53,444 nucleotides of DNA from Chromatiaceae bacterium (GCA_022340805.1 JAJDNF010000009.1:1-53444), one strand, 5' to 3'. Numbered from the stretch's first letter, positions 1-10,357 are shown. Program-made: numbers and translations. Notes: generated from the letters alone by a model not told the origin.

Positions 1-204
1 GTAGGTATCACACCAGACGCTAAACCGCGGGATCTGGGCGGACACGCGGCCGAGCTTGCGGGCAAGCTCCGAGTCGCCCTCGCCCGTACGGGCGTAGGAC
101 TCCGCGTCGCGTTTTTTGGAGAAGGACCGGGTCACCGCCGGCATGCCTGCGCGGCGGATCTGGACCTGGTAACTGCCGGACGGCAGCCTTCGGATAGAAG
201 CCAT
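1..204 (-). CDS. Tyrosine-type (phage/island) integrase, N-terminal fragment
   Basis: The frame opens at ATG 204, preceded by GAGG six bases upstream, and stays open for 68 codons to the window edge, so only the N-terminus is visible. It reads MASIRRLPSGSYQVQIRR, then a basic segment ending SFSKKRDAESYA. This is the beta-sheet 'arm-type' DNA-binding domain pattern (strand-turn-strand with GSYQVQIRR, then a K/R-rich helix) at the start of many tRNA-targeting integrases. The catalytic R-H-R-Y domain would lie outside the window. The gene points away from the tRNA-fMet whose 3' end lies 120 bases upstream, the usual arrangement of an integrase beside its own attachment site. Family assignment rests on this short segment; that it belongs to an integrated element is inference. 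Confidence 0.75.
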   Translation of the reverse strand, partial: MASIRRLPSGSYQVQIRRAGMPAVTRSFSKKRDAESYARTGEGDSELARKLGRVSAQIPRFSVWCDTY

Positions 205-323
205 GTGGCACCTCACTGAGGCCGCCGCAACTCCAACTGTGATGGAATTGTGATGGCCGAGCTGTTGAGTCGGAATGCCAAGACGACCAACAACCGTAAG
301 GTACTGATACAGCTACTGAAATT
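205..323. other. Putative attachment-site flank between integrase and tRNA-fMet
   Basis: No gene is seen here. The octamer TGTGATGG occurs at 238-245 and again at 249-256, an 11-base step, which could be integrase arm-binding sites. If the element uses the tRNA as target, the crossover would lie in the tRNA 3' end near 324-345. The matching distal copy is outside the window, so the att site cannot be delimited. Confidence 0.35.
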
Positions 324-400
<77 letters not shown>

Positions 401-413
401 ACTGACATTAGCA

Positions 414-442
414 ATTCTACATATACGCCGGGTTTGGAACAA
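414..442 (-). promoter_or_regulatory. Sigma-70-type promoter of tRNA-fMet
   Basis: On the minus strand TTGTTC (437-442) and TAGAAT (414-419) are separated by 17 bases, and the mature tRNA begins 13 bases after the -10 hexamer. This gives tRNA-fMet its own promoter in the gap after nuoN. Confidence 0.65.
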
Positions 443-479
443 CCCCAGATAACAGGTATTTGTTCAGTACAAGCTATTG

Positions 480-1919
480 TTATGCGCCAAACGCGGCCCT
501 GCAGGCCGCCAGCAACCCGGCCGGGAACATACCGAAGCCGAGCATCGCGAGCCCGTTGACCGACATCATCACCCGCGTGTCCGCCGACGAGACCAGCGGT
601 CGGGCATCGATCGGCTTGTCGAAATACATGACCTTCACGGCCCGGATGTAGTAGAAGGCCCCGATAATCGAGAAGAACACCGCGACACCGGCCAGCCAGA
701 CCATATCGATACTGATCACCGCATCCAGCACGAACAGCTTGGCGAAGAAACCGACGGTCGGCGGCACGCCGGCCATTGAAAACAGGATCAGCATCATCAT
801 AAACGCCAGCCAGGGGCTACGGTCATTGAGGCCTTTGAGATCGTGGATGTTCTCCGCGTCCACGCCGTTTCGGCTCAGCATCGTGACCACACCAAAACCC
901 CCGGCTGCGGTCAGCGCGTAGACGATCGCGTAGAACATCGCGGCCGAATAGCCCTTGTCGGTACCGGCAAGGAGACCCAGAAAGATGAAACCGACGTGCG
1001 AGATCGTCGAGTAGGCGAGCATGCGCTTGAGATTGGTCTGCGCGATCGCGATCACGTTACCGAGCGCCATCGACAGCACCGACATGATGATCAGCATGTC
1101 CTGCCACTGCACGATCAGGCCCCCGAGTCCGTCGACCAACAGGCGGATGGCCAGGGCAAAGGCGGCAATCTTCGGCGCACTGCCGAGGAACAGGGTCACT
1201 GCGGTAGGTGCACCGTGGTAGACGTCCGGTACCCACATGTGGAACGGCACGGCCCCGAACTTGAAAGAGATGCCAATCACGATGAATACCAGGCCGAATA
1301 CCAACACGGTCTGATCTGCGGTGCCGCCGGTGATCACCTTCGCCACCTCGGGAAAGCTCAGCTGACCGGTTGCACCATAGATCATGGAGATGCCGTATAG
1401 CAGCATCCCGGAGGCGAGCGCACCGAGGACGAAATACTTCATCGCCGCCTCGGCGCCGTTGTTCGAGTCGCGATGGAAGGCGACCAGTGCATACAGGCAC
1501 AGCGCCAACAACTCCAGGCCCAGATATACGGTCAGGAAGCTGTTTGCCGAGATCATCACCATCATGCCGAGCACCGCGAACAGCCCCAGCACGAAGTACT
1601 CGCCGCGCAGAATACCGAGCGCCCGCAGGTAGTCCTTGGCATAGACGAAGGCGAACAACGTGACCAACAACAGGCCGGTCTTCAGCACATCGGCCATCGG
1701 ATCACGCACGAAGCTGCCATCGAGAATGACCTGCCGCCCCGGACCCGCCGCGTACTGCGTCAGCGCCACCGCGCCAATCAGGGCTGCCAGTGACAGCCCA
1801 TAGGTGAGCAGGCGTGTGCGCTCCGACAGGAACAGGTCGATCACCAGAATCAGGCAGGTCGCCGCGAGGAGAAAGATCTCCGGCAGCACAGGTGTCAATG
1901 TTGTCAGGTTATATTCCAT
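480..1919 (-). CDS. nuoN: NADH-quinone oxidoreductase subunit N
   Basis: Antiporter-like membrane subunit of respiratory complex I, 479 aa with about 14 hydrophobic segments, the usual size for NuoN. The conserved transmembrane glutamate (about residue 136, in YLGLELLALCLYAL) and lysine (about residue 220, in GISFKFGAVPFHMW) match the proton-channel residues known from the family. It is the last gene of the nuo operon, 42 bases after nuoM, and starts at ATG MEYNLTTLTPVLPEI. No clear factor-independent terminator is visible between its stop and the tRNA-fMet promoter. Confidence 0.97.
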   Translation of the reverse strand: MEYNLTTLTPVLPEIFLLAATCLILVIDLFLSERTRLLTYGLSLAALIGAVALTQYAAGPGRQVILDGSFVRDPMADVLKTGLLLVTLFAFVYAKDYLRALGILRGEYFVLGLFAVLGMMVMISANSFLTVYLGLELLALCLYALVAFHRDSNNGAEAAMKYFVLGALASGMLLYGISMIYGATGQLSFPEVAKVITGGTADQTVLVFGLVFIVIGISFKFGAVPFHMWVPDVYHGAPTAVTLFLGSAPKIAAFALAIRLLVDGLGGLIVQWQDMLIIMSVLSMALGNVIAIAQTNLKRMLAYSTISHVGFIFLGLLAGTDKGYSAAMFYAIVYALTAAGGFGVVTMLSRNGVDAENIHDLKGLNDRSPWLAFMMMLILFSMAGVPPTVGFFAKLFVLDAVISIDMVWLAGVAVFFSIIGAFYYIRAVKVMYFDKPIDARPLVSSADTRVMMSVNGLAMLGFGMFPAGLLAACRAAFGA

Positions 1920-1961
1920 GCGGGCTTACCGATTCTGCGCAAGTCAGGTAAATGGTCGCGC

Positions 1962-3476
1962 TTAAAGTTTGGTGATGGCGATATGCCTGACCAGGTTCTC
2001 GATAGAGATGTCCATCACCTCGATCAATGGTGCCGGCCAGATACCGAGGATCAGCACCGCCACTGCCAGAGAGGTGAGTACCAGGGCCTCGCGTTTGTTG
2101 ATGTCCTGCAGTGCAGCCACCTTGTCCGAACCGATCTCGCCATATACCACCCGCTTGACCATCCACAGGGTGTAGGCAGCACCCACGATCAGGGTCGTGG
2201 CCGCCAGGAACGCAAACCAGAAATCGGCGCGGAAGCTGGCCAGAATCACCATGAACTCCCCGACAAAGCCCGATGTACCAGGCAGTCCTGCATTGGCCAT
2301 GGCGAAGAACACCATGAAGCCGGCAAACCAGGGCATCACGTTCACGACGCCGCCGTAGTCGCCAATCTCGCGACTGTGCAGACGGTCGTACAGCACGCCG
2401 ACGCACAGGAACATCGCGGCAGAGATGAAGCCGTGCGACACCATTTGCACCATGCCGCCCTGCATGCCGAGCACCGCGCCACTCTCCACGTCGCTGCGCC
2501 CCATGATGATGAAGGCGATGAAGAAGCCAAGCGTGACGAAGCCCATGTGCGCGATCGAGGAATAGGCGATCAGTTTCTTCATGTCCTGCTGGACCAGAGC
2601 CACGAAGCCGATATACACGACGGCGATCAGCGACATCGCAATGATCAGCCAGTCGAGTTCACTACTGGCATCCGGGGTGATCGGCAGGCTGAAGCGCAGG
2701 AATCCGTAACCGCCGATCTTCAGCATGATCGCGGCAAGGATCACCGAACCACCGGTGGGTGCCTCGACGTGCGCGTCCGGCAGCCAGGTGTGCACCGGCC
2801 ACATCGGCACCTTGACCGCAAACGCCAGCAGGAAGGCTACGAAGATCAGGATCTGCTCGGTCAGGTTGAGCTTTAGATCGTGGAACGCGAGGATATCCAT
2901 CGACCCGGACTTGAAGTACATGTAGATCAACGCGACCAGCATGAACACCGAGCCGAGGAAGGTGTACAGGAAGAACTTGATGGTCGCATAGACCCGGTTT
3001 GGACCACCCCAGACACCGATGATGATGAACATCGGGATCAGCATGGCCTCCCAGAACACGTAGAACAACATGGCATCGAGCGAGGCGAATACCCCGACCA
3101 TCACGCCCTCCATGATCAGGAAGGCAGCCATGTACTGGGACGGCTTGTGCTGGATGACCTCCCAGCCGGCGATGATCACCAGGATGGAGATAAAGGTCGT
3201 CAACAGGATCAGCGGCATCGAGATGCCATCCACGCCCAGGTAATAGTTCACGTCGAACATGGGCACCCACGGGGCCTTTTCGACGAACTGCATCTGCGCG
3301 GTACCGGCATCGAATCCGGTGTACAGCGGAATGCTGACCAGGAAGGTCAGGACCGCAAACAGCAAGGCCAGCCAACGCGAGACGTTCGGCGCCTTGTCGC
3401 CACTTCCGAGCACGAGCGCGCCACCCAGTATAGGGAGCCAAATCGTCGCACTGATTATCGGCCAATCTGCAGTCAT
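1962..3476 (-). CDS. nuoM: NADH-quinone oxidoreductase subunit M
   Basis: Antiporter-like proton-pumping subunit of complex I, 504 aa, close to the usual length of about 500. The conserved glutamate is at about residue 143 (FYVFWEAMLIPMF) and the lysine at about residue 222 (AFAVKVPMWPVHTWLPDAH), both family hallmarks. It has about 14 membrane segments. It lies between nuoL and nuoN; the 99-base gap from nuoL shows no separate gene. Confidence 0.98.
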   Translation of the reverse strand: MTADWPIISATIWLPILGGALVLGSGDKAPNVSRWLALLFAVLTFLVSIPLYTGFDAGTAQMQFVEKAPWVPMFDVNYYLGVDGISMPLILLTTFISILVIIAGWEVIQHKPSQYMAAFLIMEGVMVGVFASLDAMLFYVFWEAMLIPMFIIIGVWGGPNRVYATIKFFLYTFLGSVFMLVALIYMYFKSGSMDILAFHDLKLNLTEQILIFVAFLLAFAVKVPMWPVHTWLPDAHVEAPTGGSVILAAIMLKIGGYGFLRFSLPITPDASSELDWLIIAMSLIAVVYIGFVALVQQDMKKLIAYSSIAHMGFVTLGFFIAFIIMGRSDVESGAVLGMQGGMVQMVSHGFISAAMFLCVGVLYDRLHSREIGDYGGVVNVMPWFAGFMVFFAMANAGLPGTSGFVGEFMVILASFRADFWFAFLAATTLIVGAAYTLWMVKRVVYGEIGSDKVAALQDINKREALVLTSLAVAVLILGIWPAPLIEVMDISIENLVRHIAITKL

Positions 3477-3575
3477 GATTCTGTTGTCTCTAGTCTCGTT
3501 TCTGGCTGCATCCAGCCATCACGCGCCCGCCAGTATCCGTTCGGCGCCAAAAAACGCGCTCACTCGCGGCCGGCT

Positions 3576-5528
3576 TTACGCGCCGCGCAATACGAACCAG
3601 CCCAGCAGCCCGAGCAGGCCGATGATCATCACCATCGCGTATTGGTAAAGCATGCCGGTCTGCACATAGCGCACGACCATCGCCAGCTTGCCCACCGAAT
3701 GGGCCGACCCGTTCACCGCCAGACCGTCGATCACGGCGCGATCGCCGACCAGCCAGAGGAACTTGCCGAGCAGCTTGCTGCCGCCGGCAAACACCACCTG
3801 ATTGAACTCGTCGAAGCCGTACTTGCGGTCGAGGATGAAATGCACCCAGTCAAATCTGATGGCCAGCTCGCTCGCGATCCCGGGTTTGCGCGTGTACACG
3901 AACCAGGCGGTGAACAACCCGCCCATCGCCAGCCAGAACGGCAGCGCCATCATGCCATGCAGCATGAACGCCGGGGCGCCATGAAATTCAATCTGGCCAA
4001 GGGTGTCGTGCACGGCCGCAACCGACAGAACGCCGTCGAAATAGTCACCGAACAGCATCGGACCGACGGTGAAGTAACCGATGAATACCGATGGGATCGC
4101 CAGCAGGATCAGCGGCACCGTCACCACGGCGGGCGACTCGTGCAGATGATGCTTGGCGTGCTCGTCACGCGGCCCTTCGCCATGGAAGACGAGGAAATAC
4201 ATGCGAAAGCTGTACAGCGCAGTCACGAACACACCGGCCACCAGCAGTACGTGTGCGTACCCTGCCCCGGCGATCTGCGAGTGATGCACCGCCTCGATAA
4301 TCGCGTCCTTGGAAAAGAAGCCCGAGAAGCCGGGGAATCCGATCAGGGCCAGCGAGCCGAGCAAGGCCGTCCAGTGGGTGATCGGCATGTACTTGCGAAT
4401 GCCGCCCATCTTGCGGATGTCCTGCTCATGGTGCATCCCGATGATGACCGAGCCGGCCGCAAGGAACAGCAGCGCCTTGAAGAAGGCATGGGTCATCAGG
4501 TGGAACAGACCGGCGGCATACGCCGAAGCGCCCAGTGCCGCGACCATGTAGCCGAGCTGCGACAGCGTCGAATAGGCCACGACGCGTTTGATGTCGTTCT
4601 GCACGATGCCGATCAGCCCCATGAAGAAGGCCGTGGTGGCGCCAATCACCAGCACGAAGGTCAGCGCGGTCTCCGACAGTTCGTACAGCGGCGACATGCG
4701 TGCAACCATGAAGATGCCCGCCGTGACCATGGTCGCGGCATGGATCAGCGCCGAGATCGGGGTCGGGCCCTCCATCGAATCCGGCAGCCACACGTGCAGT
4801 GGCACCTGCGCCGACTTGCCCATCGCTCCAATGAACAACAGGATGCAGATCACGGTCATCAGCGACCAGGCGCTGTCGCCCCAGATACTGATGCTGGCGT
4901 CAGCCAGCAGCGGGGCCTTGGCGAACACCTCCTTGTAGTCGAGGCTGCCGAAATACATCGCCACTGCCGCGATCCCGAGAATGAAACCGAAATCGCCGAC
5001 CCGGTTGACCAGGAAGGCCTTCATGTTCGCGAAAATCGCGGTCTCTTTCTTGAAGTAGAAGCCGATCAGCAGATAGGAGACCAGTCCAACCGCTTCCCAG
5101 CCGAAGAACAGCTGCAGGAAGTTATTGGCCATGACCAGCATCAGCATCGAGAAGGTGAACAGCGCGATGTAGCTGAAGAAGCGCTGGTAACCCTCTTCGT
5201 GCGCCATATAGCCGATGGTGTAGATATGGACCATCAGCGACACGAAGGTAACCACCGCCATCATCATCGCGGTCAGGCGATCGATCAGGAAGCCGATCTC
5301 CATGCGCAGACCATCGCTCACCATCCAGGTGTAAACGGTCTCGTTGTAGGTCGCGGCGCCGCGGAACGCGAATTGCCACAACACGTACATCGACAGCGCA
5401 CAGGAGATGCCCACGCCGAGTATCGTGACCCAGTGGGCACCGACACGTCCGACCTGGTTTCTGAACAGGCCGGCGATGATCGCGCCCAGCAGCGGCGCCA
5501 GAACGATGGTCAGTAGGATCGCTTCCAT
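3576..5528 (-). CDS. nuoL: NADH-quinone oxidoreductase subunit L
   Basis: Distal proton-pumping subunit of complex I, 650 aa (613 in E. coli). The antiporter core has glutamate about 145 (LFFGWEAVGLVSYLLIG) and lysine about 238 (GAMGKSAQVPLHVWLPDSMEG). The C-terminal extension should form the lateral amphipathic helix that ties the membrane arm together; the last segment is hydrophobic and ends LGWFVLRGA. The gene starts at ATG 5528, two bases after the nuoK stop, suggesting translational coupling. Confidence 0.98.
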   Translation of the reverse strand: MEAILLTIVLAPLLGAIIAGLFRNQVGRVGAHWVTILGVGISCALSMYVLWQFAFRGAATYNETVYTWMVSDGLRMEIGFLIDRLTAMMMAVVTFVSLMVHIYTIGYMAHEEGYQRFFSYIALFTFSMLMLVMANNFLQLFFGWEAVGLVSYLLIGFYFKKETAIFANMKAFLVNRVGDFGFILGIAAVAMYFGSLDYKEVFAKAPLLADASISIWGDSAWSLMTVICILLFIGAMGKSAQVPLHVWLPDSMEGPTPISALIHAATMVTAGIFMVARMSPLYELSETALTFVLVIGATTAFFMGLIGIVQNDIKRVVAYSTLSQLGYMVAALGASAYAAGLFHLMTHAFFKALLFLAAGSVIIGMHHEQDIRKMGGIRKYMPITHWTALLGSLALIGFPGFSGFFSKDAIIEAVHHSQIAGAGYAHVLLVAGVFVTALYSFRMYFLVFHGEGPRDEHAKHHLHESPAVVTVPLILLAIPSVFIGYFTVGPMLFGDYFDGVLSVAAVHDTLGQIEFHGAPAFMLHGMMALPFWLAMGGLFTAWFVYTRKPGIASELAIRFDWVHFILDRKYGFDEFNQVVFAGGSKLLGKFLWLVGDRAVIDGLAVNGSAHSVGKLAMVVRYVQTGMLYQYAMVMIIGLLGLLGWFVLRGA

Positions 5529-5530
5529 CT

Positions 5531-5836
5531 CTAGCCCTTCAAGGTATTCAGGTCGGCGACGTTGATCGTGCGACGGCTGCGGAACAGCACGACCAATATC
5601 GCCAGGCCGATCGCGGCCTCGGCTGCCGCCACGGTCAGGATGAAGAACACAAAGACCTGCCCCGCGGTGTCACCGAGAAAGTGCGAGAAGGCAATGAAGT
5701 TCATGTTTACCGCCAACAGCATCAACTCGATGCACATCAGCAGCAGGATCACGTTTTTGCGGTTCAGAAAGATCCCTGCCACGCTCAGCGAAAACAGGAT
5801 CGCGCCGACTATCAGGTAATCCGACAGGGCAATCAT
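5531..5836 (-). CDS. nuoK: NADH-quinone oxidoreductase subunit K
   Basis: Small three-helix membrane subunit of complex I, 101 aa, the standard size. The two buried glutamates needed for coupling are present at about residues 37 ([15 protein letters not shown]) and 73 ([14 protein letters not shown]). Its ATG overlaps the nuoJ stop codon by one base (TGATG), a typical coupling arrangement. Confidence 0.98.
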   Translation of the reverse strand: MIALSDYLIVGAILFSLSVAGIFLNRKNVILLLMCIELMLLAVNMNFIAFSHFLGDTAGQVFVFFILTVAAAEAAIGLAILVVLFRSRRTINVADLNTLKG

Positions 5837-6441
5837 CAGGCTTTCTCCTCCGCGTCCATCTTGATCACCCGCAGACGGTCCTTTGCCTTGACCGCGACCT
5901 GCCGGGAAACATTCTGGTACTTGGTCTCGGGCCGCTTGCGCATGGTCAGCCCGATCGCCGCCACGATGCCGACCAGCAGGATCACCGCGGCAATCTCAAA
6001 CGCATAAAGATGCTGGGTAAACAGCGCGACACCAAGTTCCTCGGTATTACTGTATTCGGCCGGCTTGGAGGCCGGCGAGGCGACCGCATCGAGCCCGAAT
6101 CGCTTCGGCCCGAGCACCATCACCAGCTCCACGGCCATCGCAATCGCGACCAGCGCCGCTACCGGCGCATTGCGCACGAAACCGGCGCGCAATTCGGCAA
6201 TATTGATGTCGAGCATCATCACCACGAACAGGAACAGCACCATGACCGCACCGACGTAGACCAGCACCAGTGCGATGGCCAGAAACTCGGCCTCGGCCAG
6301 CATCCACAGACCGGCACTGTTGAAGAACGCCAGGACCAGGAACAGCGCCGAGTGGACTGGGTTCTTGCGCGTGATCACCATCGCCGCGGCAAACACCAGG
6401 AAGGCCGCGAAGACGTAAAACAGAAACTTTTCGAAACTCAT
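5836..6441 (-). CDS. nuoJ: NADH-quinone oxidoreductase subunit J
   Basis: Membrane subunit of complex I, 201 aa, with five predicted helices and a polar C-terminal tail ending in DAEEKA. The third helix carries [18 protein letters not shown], the conserved region that changes conformation during coupling. It lies between nuoI and nuoK; the tail is slightly longer than the E. coli protein (184 aa). The start at [14 protein letters not shown] is the first ATG after nuoI. Confidence 0.97.
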   Translation of the reverse strand: MSFEKFLFYVFAAFLVFAAAMVITRKNPVHSALFLVLAFFNSAGLWMLAEAEFLAIALVLVYVGAVMVLFLFVVMMLDINIAELRAGFVRNAPVAALVAIAMAVELVMVLGPKRFGLDAVASPASKPAEYSNTEELGVALFTQHLYAFEIAAVILLVGIVAAIGLTMRKRPETKYQNVSRQVAVKAKDRLRVIKMDAEEKA

Positions 6442-6458
6442 GCTCGTGGTTCCCCGGT

Positions 6459-6947
6459 TCAGCGCACGCCTGACTGCGCAGCCCGATCGGCCGCCAATTG
6501 CTGTTCGTACTTGTCCCCGATATCGAGCAACATCTGCTTGGTCATGATCTGCTCGCCGCGCTTCTCAAAGTGGTATTCGTAGACACGCGTCTCGACGATC
6601 GAATCCACCGGGCACGATTCTTCGCAGAAACCGCAGTAGATGCACTTGAACAGGTCGATATCGTAACGCGTGGTCCGACGCGAGCCGTCCTCGCGCGGTT
6701 CTGCCTCGATGGTGATCGCCAGTGCCGGACAAACCGCCTCGCACAACTTGCACGCGATACAGCGCTCCTCGCCGTTCGGGTATCGACGCAGGGCGTGGAG
6801 GCCGCGAAAGCGCGGCGAGACCGGCGCCTTCTGCTCCGGGTACTGCAGCGTGAACTTGCGTGCGAAGAAATAGCCACCCGTGACACTCAGGCCCTTAAAC
6901 AGTTCGAACAGGAACAGGCTGCGGATGTAATTCGTGATCGCTTTCAT
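6459..6947 (-). CDS. nuoI: NADH-quinone oxidoreductase subunit I (2x[4Fe-4S])
   Basis: Electron-transfer subunit of the connecting module of complex I, 162 aa. Two CxxCxxCxxxCP motifs bind clusters N6a and N6b: cysteines 63, 66, 69, 73 ([12 protein letters not shown]) and 102, 105, 108, 112 ([12 protein letters not shown]). The N-terminal amphipathic segment ([17 protein letters not shown]) contacts the membrane subunit NuoH. It is shorter at the C-terminus than E. coli NuoI (180 aa), as in mitochondrial-type enzymes. Confidence 0.98.
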   Translation of the reverse strand: MKAITNYIRSLFLFELFKGLSVTGGYFFARKFTLQYPEQKAPVSPRFRGLHALRRYPNGEERCIACKLCEAVCPALAITIEAEPREDGSRRTTRYDIDLFKCIYCGFCEESCPVDSIVETRVYEYHFEKRGEQIMTKQMLLDIGDKYEQQLAADRAAQSGVR

Positions 6948-6958
6948 CGCACCGGACC

Positions 6959-8014
6959 TCAGTTAAACCACCAGGGCATCTCGGTCACCTTCATGACCGC
7001 GACCACCACGATCCACACGATCGTGATCGGAATGAATACCTTCCATCCCAGGCGCATGATCTGGTCATAGCGATAGCGCGGGAAGGTGGCGCGGAACCAC
7101 AGGAACAGGAACATGAAGAAGAACGTCTTGATCAGCAGCCAGTGGAAGCCGTCGCCGAGCAGGAATGCCCCGTCCGCCCAGCCTTCCGGCAGCGGCGACA
7201 GCCAGCCGCCCAGGAACATCAGCGCACTCAGCGCCGCGATCAGGATCATGTTCGCGTATTCGGCGAGGAAGAACACCGCGAACGCCATGCCGGAGTACTC
7301 GACATGGAAGCCGGCCACGATCTCGGACTCGCCCTCGGCAACGTCGAACGGTGCACGGTTGGTCTCCGCGACGCCGGAGATGAAATACACCAGGAACAAC
7401 GGCAGCAGCGGCAACCAGAACCAGTGCAGCAAACCACCCTGCTGCGCGGCGACGATATCACCGAGATTCAGACTGCCGGCCGCTACCAGCACGCCGACCA
7501 GCGCGAAGCCCATCGCAATCTCGTAGGAGACGATCTGCGCGGCCGAGCGGATCGAACCGAGGAAGGCGTACTTCGAGTTGGATGCCCAGCCGGCGATAAT
7601 CACGCCGTACACACCCAGCGAGGTCATGGCCAGAATGTACAGCAGGCCCGCGTTGATGTCGGCCAGCTCCATGCCGGCGTCGAACGGGAACACTGCCCAG
7701 GCCGCCAAGGCGGGTCCGATCGACAAGGCCGGGGCGATCAGGAACAACAGTTTGTTCGCCCCCGAAGGGATGATGATCTCCTTGAACATCAGCTTGACCG
7801 CATCGGCGATCGGCTGACCCAGGCCCCACAGGCGCATGCCGAAGAAGCCCACGCGGTTCGGCCCCATGCGCACCTGCATGTAGCCGATGATCTTGCGCTC
7901 GGCGTAGGTGTAGTAGGCCACCAGGATCATCAACGGCAGCATGATCGCGACGATCTTGATCACGATCTGGATCACCAGCGGCAGCGCCGTCCACAGTTCA
8001 ATCACAGTATCCAT
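6959..8014 (-). CDS. nuoH: NADH-quinone oxidoreductase subunit H
   Basis: Membrane subunit that forms much of the quinone-binding chamber, 351 aa with about eight helices. Recognisable conserved stretches are [19 protein letters not shown] near the N-terminus, the acidic loop [24 protein letters not shown] around residue 220, and the basic [15 protein letters not shown] near the C-terminus. It starts four bases after the nuoG stop, so the two are probably coupled. Confidence 0.98.
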   Translation of the reverse strand: MDTVIELWTALPLVIQIVIKIVAIMLPLMILVAYYTYAERKIIGYMQVRMGPNRVGFFGMRLWGLGQPIADAVKLMFKEIIIPSGANKLLFLIAPALSIGPALAAWAVFPFDAGMELADINAGLLYILAMTSLGVYGVIIAGWASNSKYAFLGSIRSAAQIVSYEIAMGFALVGVLVAAGSLNLGDIVAAQQGGLLHWFWLPLLPLFLVYFISGVAETNRAPFDVAEGESEIVAGFHVEYSGMAFAVFFLAEYANMILIAALSALMFLGGWLSPLPEGWADGAFLLGDGFHWLLIKTFFFMFLFLWFRATFPRYRYDQIMRLGWKVFIPITIVWIVVVAVMKVTEMPWWFN

Positions 8015-8017
8015 CGC

Positions 8018-10357
8018 TCAGATCTTCTCCACCGCGACCGGACCGAATCCGCACCCCAGGACCTCGCTACCGGGCACCGCCGTCGGCAGCCATATACAGC
8101 CGTCGGGCACGGCCTCATCGAGGGAAACGGCGAATTCCGCGCTCGCCTCCCCCTGAGTAATGCGCACCGCAGCGGATTCACCCAGGCCAAGTCCCTCGGC
8201 CGCAGCAGCATTCAGACGCACAGCCATGCCCCAGGCGTCCGGGGTCAGCTGCAGTGCGTATGCGCGCCGCGTCAGCGCGTCCAGCGAATACATCGGGACA
8301 CCGCCGATACGTTCCCACTCCGCCGTGACCGCCCGCAGACGCTGGTCGCCGAGCCGCCCCAGGCCATTGTCGGGCGCAAGGTCCGCGCTGGCGGCAAGCA
8401 GCTCGTCGCGCACCTCCACCGAATCGACGTAGTCGAAGCCATCAAGGTCCACCAGGTTGGCCAGCACACGCAGCACCTTCCACGCAGGCCGCGCCTCACC
8501 GGGGGGTGTCGACGCGCCCTTGAAGCTCTGCGCGACACCCTCGATGTTGACGTAGGTACCGGATGTCTCGGCATAGGCCGATATCGGCAGCAGGATATCG
8601 GCGTGTTCCTGCAGCCAGGGTGAGAGATAACTGCTCAGCGCAATGACCTGCCCGGCCTCGAGCGCAGCAACCGCCAGCGCCGGATCGGCCACGTCCATCT
8701 CGGGTTCGAAGCCTACGGTCAGATACAGATCACGTGGCTGCTCGAGCATGGCGCGCGCATCCAGGCCGGCCGTCTCGAGCACCCCGCCAGCGGCAGACCG
8801 GTGCGGTACCGCACCGGCCATCCAGGCACCGCAATCGTTGCTACCGCTGCCGACGAAGCCCAGCGTCACCCCGGCCGCGGCGGCGATGTTGGCGGCCAGC
8901 GCGCGCAGTATCGAGAAGTCGGGATGCATCAGCGCCGCGGTGCCGAGCAGGATAGTGCCACGCTCGGCTGCCTTGAGTGCGTCGGCGACCGCGCGGTGGG
9001 CCTGATCGGCTTCGCCGCGGATACCCAGGGTGTCCGCACCCAGCGCGGCGGCGACACCGGCCAACTCGGCGGCCATCGCCGAAGGCACACAGACGATGTC
9101 GACGTCCAGCTCGTAGTTGAAATCGTACGCGACCGGGTTGATCGCCATCACCTGCCCGCCCTCGCCGGCCGACTGGCGCACCCGGTGGTTGAGCAGCGGC
9201 TGGTCCTTGCGCAGCCAGGAGCCGACCAACAGGGTGGCCTGATTGCTCGCCAGATCGGCGATCTTCTGACCCAGCCAGGGCAGCGCGGAGTCGGCCGCAT
9301 CGCCGCGGAAATCGTACTGGCGCAGACGGTGGTCGATATTCGGGCAGCCCAGGCCGCGTACCAGCCTGGCCGAGAGGTATTGCTCTTCGAGTGTCGCGCT
9401 CGGTGAGATCAGCGCACCCATGCGCTCCGGAGCGACATCTTTCAGGGCCTTGGCCGCGGCCTGCAGGGCCTGCTGCCAGTCGACCTCGCGCAGCCGGCCA
9501 TTCTCGCGGACCAGCGGACGCGTGAGACGGTCGCTACTGTACAGACCCTGGTAGCTGAAGCGGTCACGGTCGGAAAGCCAGGTCTGGTTGATCGCGTCGT
9601 TTTCACGCGGCACCACGCGCATTACCTTGTCGCGACGCACATGTAGGTGCAGGTTGCTGCCCAGGCCGTCATGCGGCGCTATCCCGTCATGCTCGGTCAG
9701 CTCCCAGGCACGTGCCTTGAAGCGCGACGGTTTGGCGGTCAACGCGCCGACCGGACACAGATCGATCACGTTGCCGGACAGCTCGGAAGACACGCTGTGC
9801 TCGATATAGACGCCGATCCGCATATGTTCGCCACGTCCGGTGGCGCCCAGTTCACGCAGCCCGGCAACCTCGCCGCCGAAGCGCACGCAGCGCGTACAGT
9901 GAATGCAGCGCGTCATGTCGGTGGCAATCAAGGCACCGATATCCTCGTCGCGCACGACACGCTTGCGCTCGCTGTAGCGCGACACGTCGCCACCGTAGCC
10001 CATCGCGACGTCCTGCAACTCGCATTCGCCACCCTGGTCGCAGATCGGGCAGTCCAGCGGATGGTTGATCAGCAGGAACTCCATGGTTCCCTTCTGCGCC
10101 TCGCGTGCCAGCGGAGAGCGGGTAAATACCGTCATGCCGTCCATCACCGGCGTGGCGCAGGCCGGCAGCGGCTTGGGCGCCTTCTCCACCTCGACCAGGC
10201 ACATGCGGCAATTGGCCGCGACCGAGAGATGCTTGTGATAACAGAAGCGCGGCACGCTGATGCCGGCGGCATCGGTCACCTCGATCAGCATCTGCCCGGG
10301 GCGCGCCGCGAGCTTCTGACCGTCGACTTCAATCGTGATGGTTTGATCTTCTGCCAT
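8018..10357 (-). CDS. nuoG: NADH-quinone oxidoreductase subunit G
   Basis: Largest subunit of the NADH-dehydrogenase module, 779 aa (908 in E. coli). Cysteines 39, 50, 53 and 67 form the [2Fe-2S] site N1b. His99 with C103, C106 and C112 bind N5, and C151, C154, C157 and C201 bind N4. The remainder is the molybdopterin-oxidoreductase-like domain without cofactor motifs. The extra N7 cysteines of E. coli are replaced (HDGIAPHDGLGSNLHL, residues 223-238, and LSDRDRF at 261-267), so N7 should be absent. A 134-base gap separates it from nuoF and holds no convincing gene. Only a weak ribosome-binding site (TAGG) precedes the ATG. Confidence 0.97.
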   Translation of the reverse strand: MAEDQTITIEVDGQKLAARPGQMLIEVTDAAGISVPRFCYHKHLSVAANCRMCLVEVEKAPKPLPACATPVMDGMTVFTRSPLAREAQKGTMEFLLINHPLDCPICDQGGECELQDVAMGYGGDVSRYSERKRVVRDEDIGALIATDMTRCIHCTRCVRFGGEVAGLRELGATGRGEHMRIGVYIEHSVSSELSGNVIDLCPVGALTAKPSRFKARAWELTEHDGIAPHDGLGSNLHLHVRRDKVMRVVPRENDAINQTWLSDRDRFSYQGLYSSDRLTRPLVRENGRLREVDWQQALQAAAKALKDVAPERMGALISPSATLEEQYLSARLVRGLGCPNIDHRLRQYDFRGDAADSALPWLGQKIADLASNQATLLVGSWLRKDQPLLNHRVRQSAGEGGQVMAINPVAYDFNYELDVDIVCVPSAMAAELAGVAAALGADTLGIRGEADQAHRAVADALKAAERGTILLGTAALMHPDFSILRALAANIAAAAGVTLGFVGSGSNDCGAWMAGAVPHRSAAGGVLETAGLDARAMLEQPRDLYLTVGFEPEMDVADPALAVAALEAGQVIALSSYLSPWLQEHADILLPISAYAETSGTYVNIEGVAQSFKGASTPPGEARPAWKVLRVLANLVDLDGFDYVDSVEVRDELLAASADLAPDNGLGRLGDQRLRAVTAEWERIGGVPMYSLDALTRRAYALQLTPDAWGMAVRLNAAAAEGLGLGESAAVRITQGEASAEFAVSLDEAVPDGCIWLPTAVPGSEVLGCGFGPVAVEKI

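Noticed and set aside
2880..5516. Very long plus-strand open frame opposite nuoL and nuoM
   Set aside because: The translation is His/Asp/Gln-rich with no domain, and it exists because GC-rich codons leave few stops opposite conserved genes.
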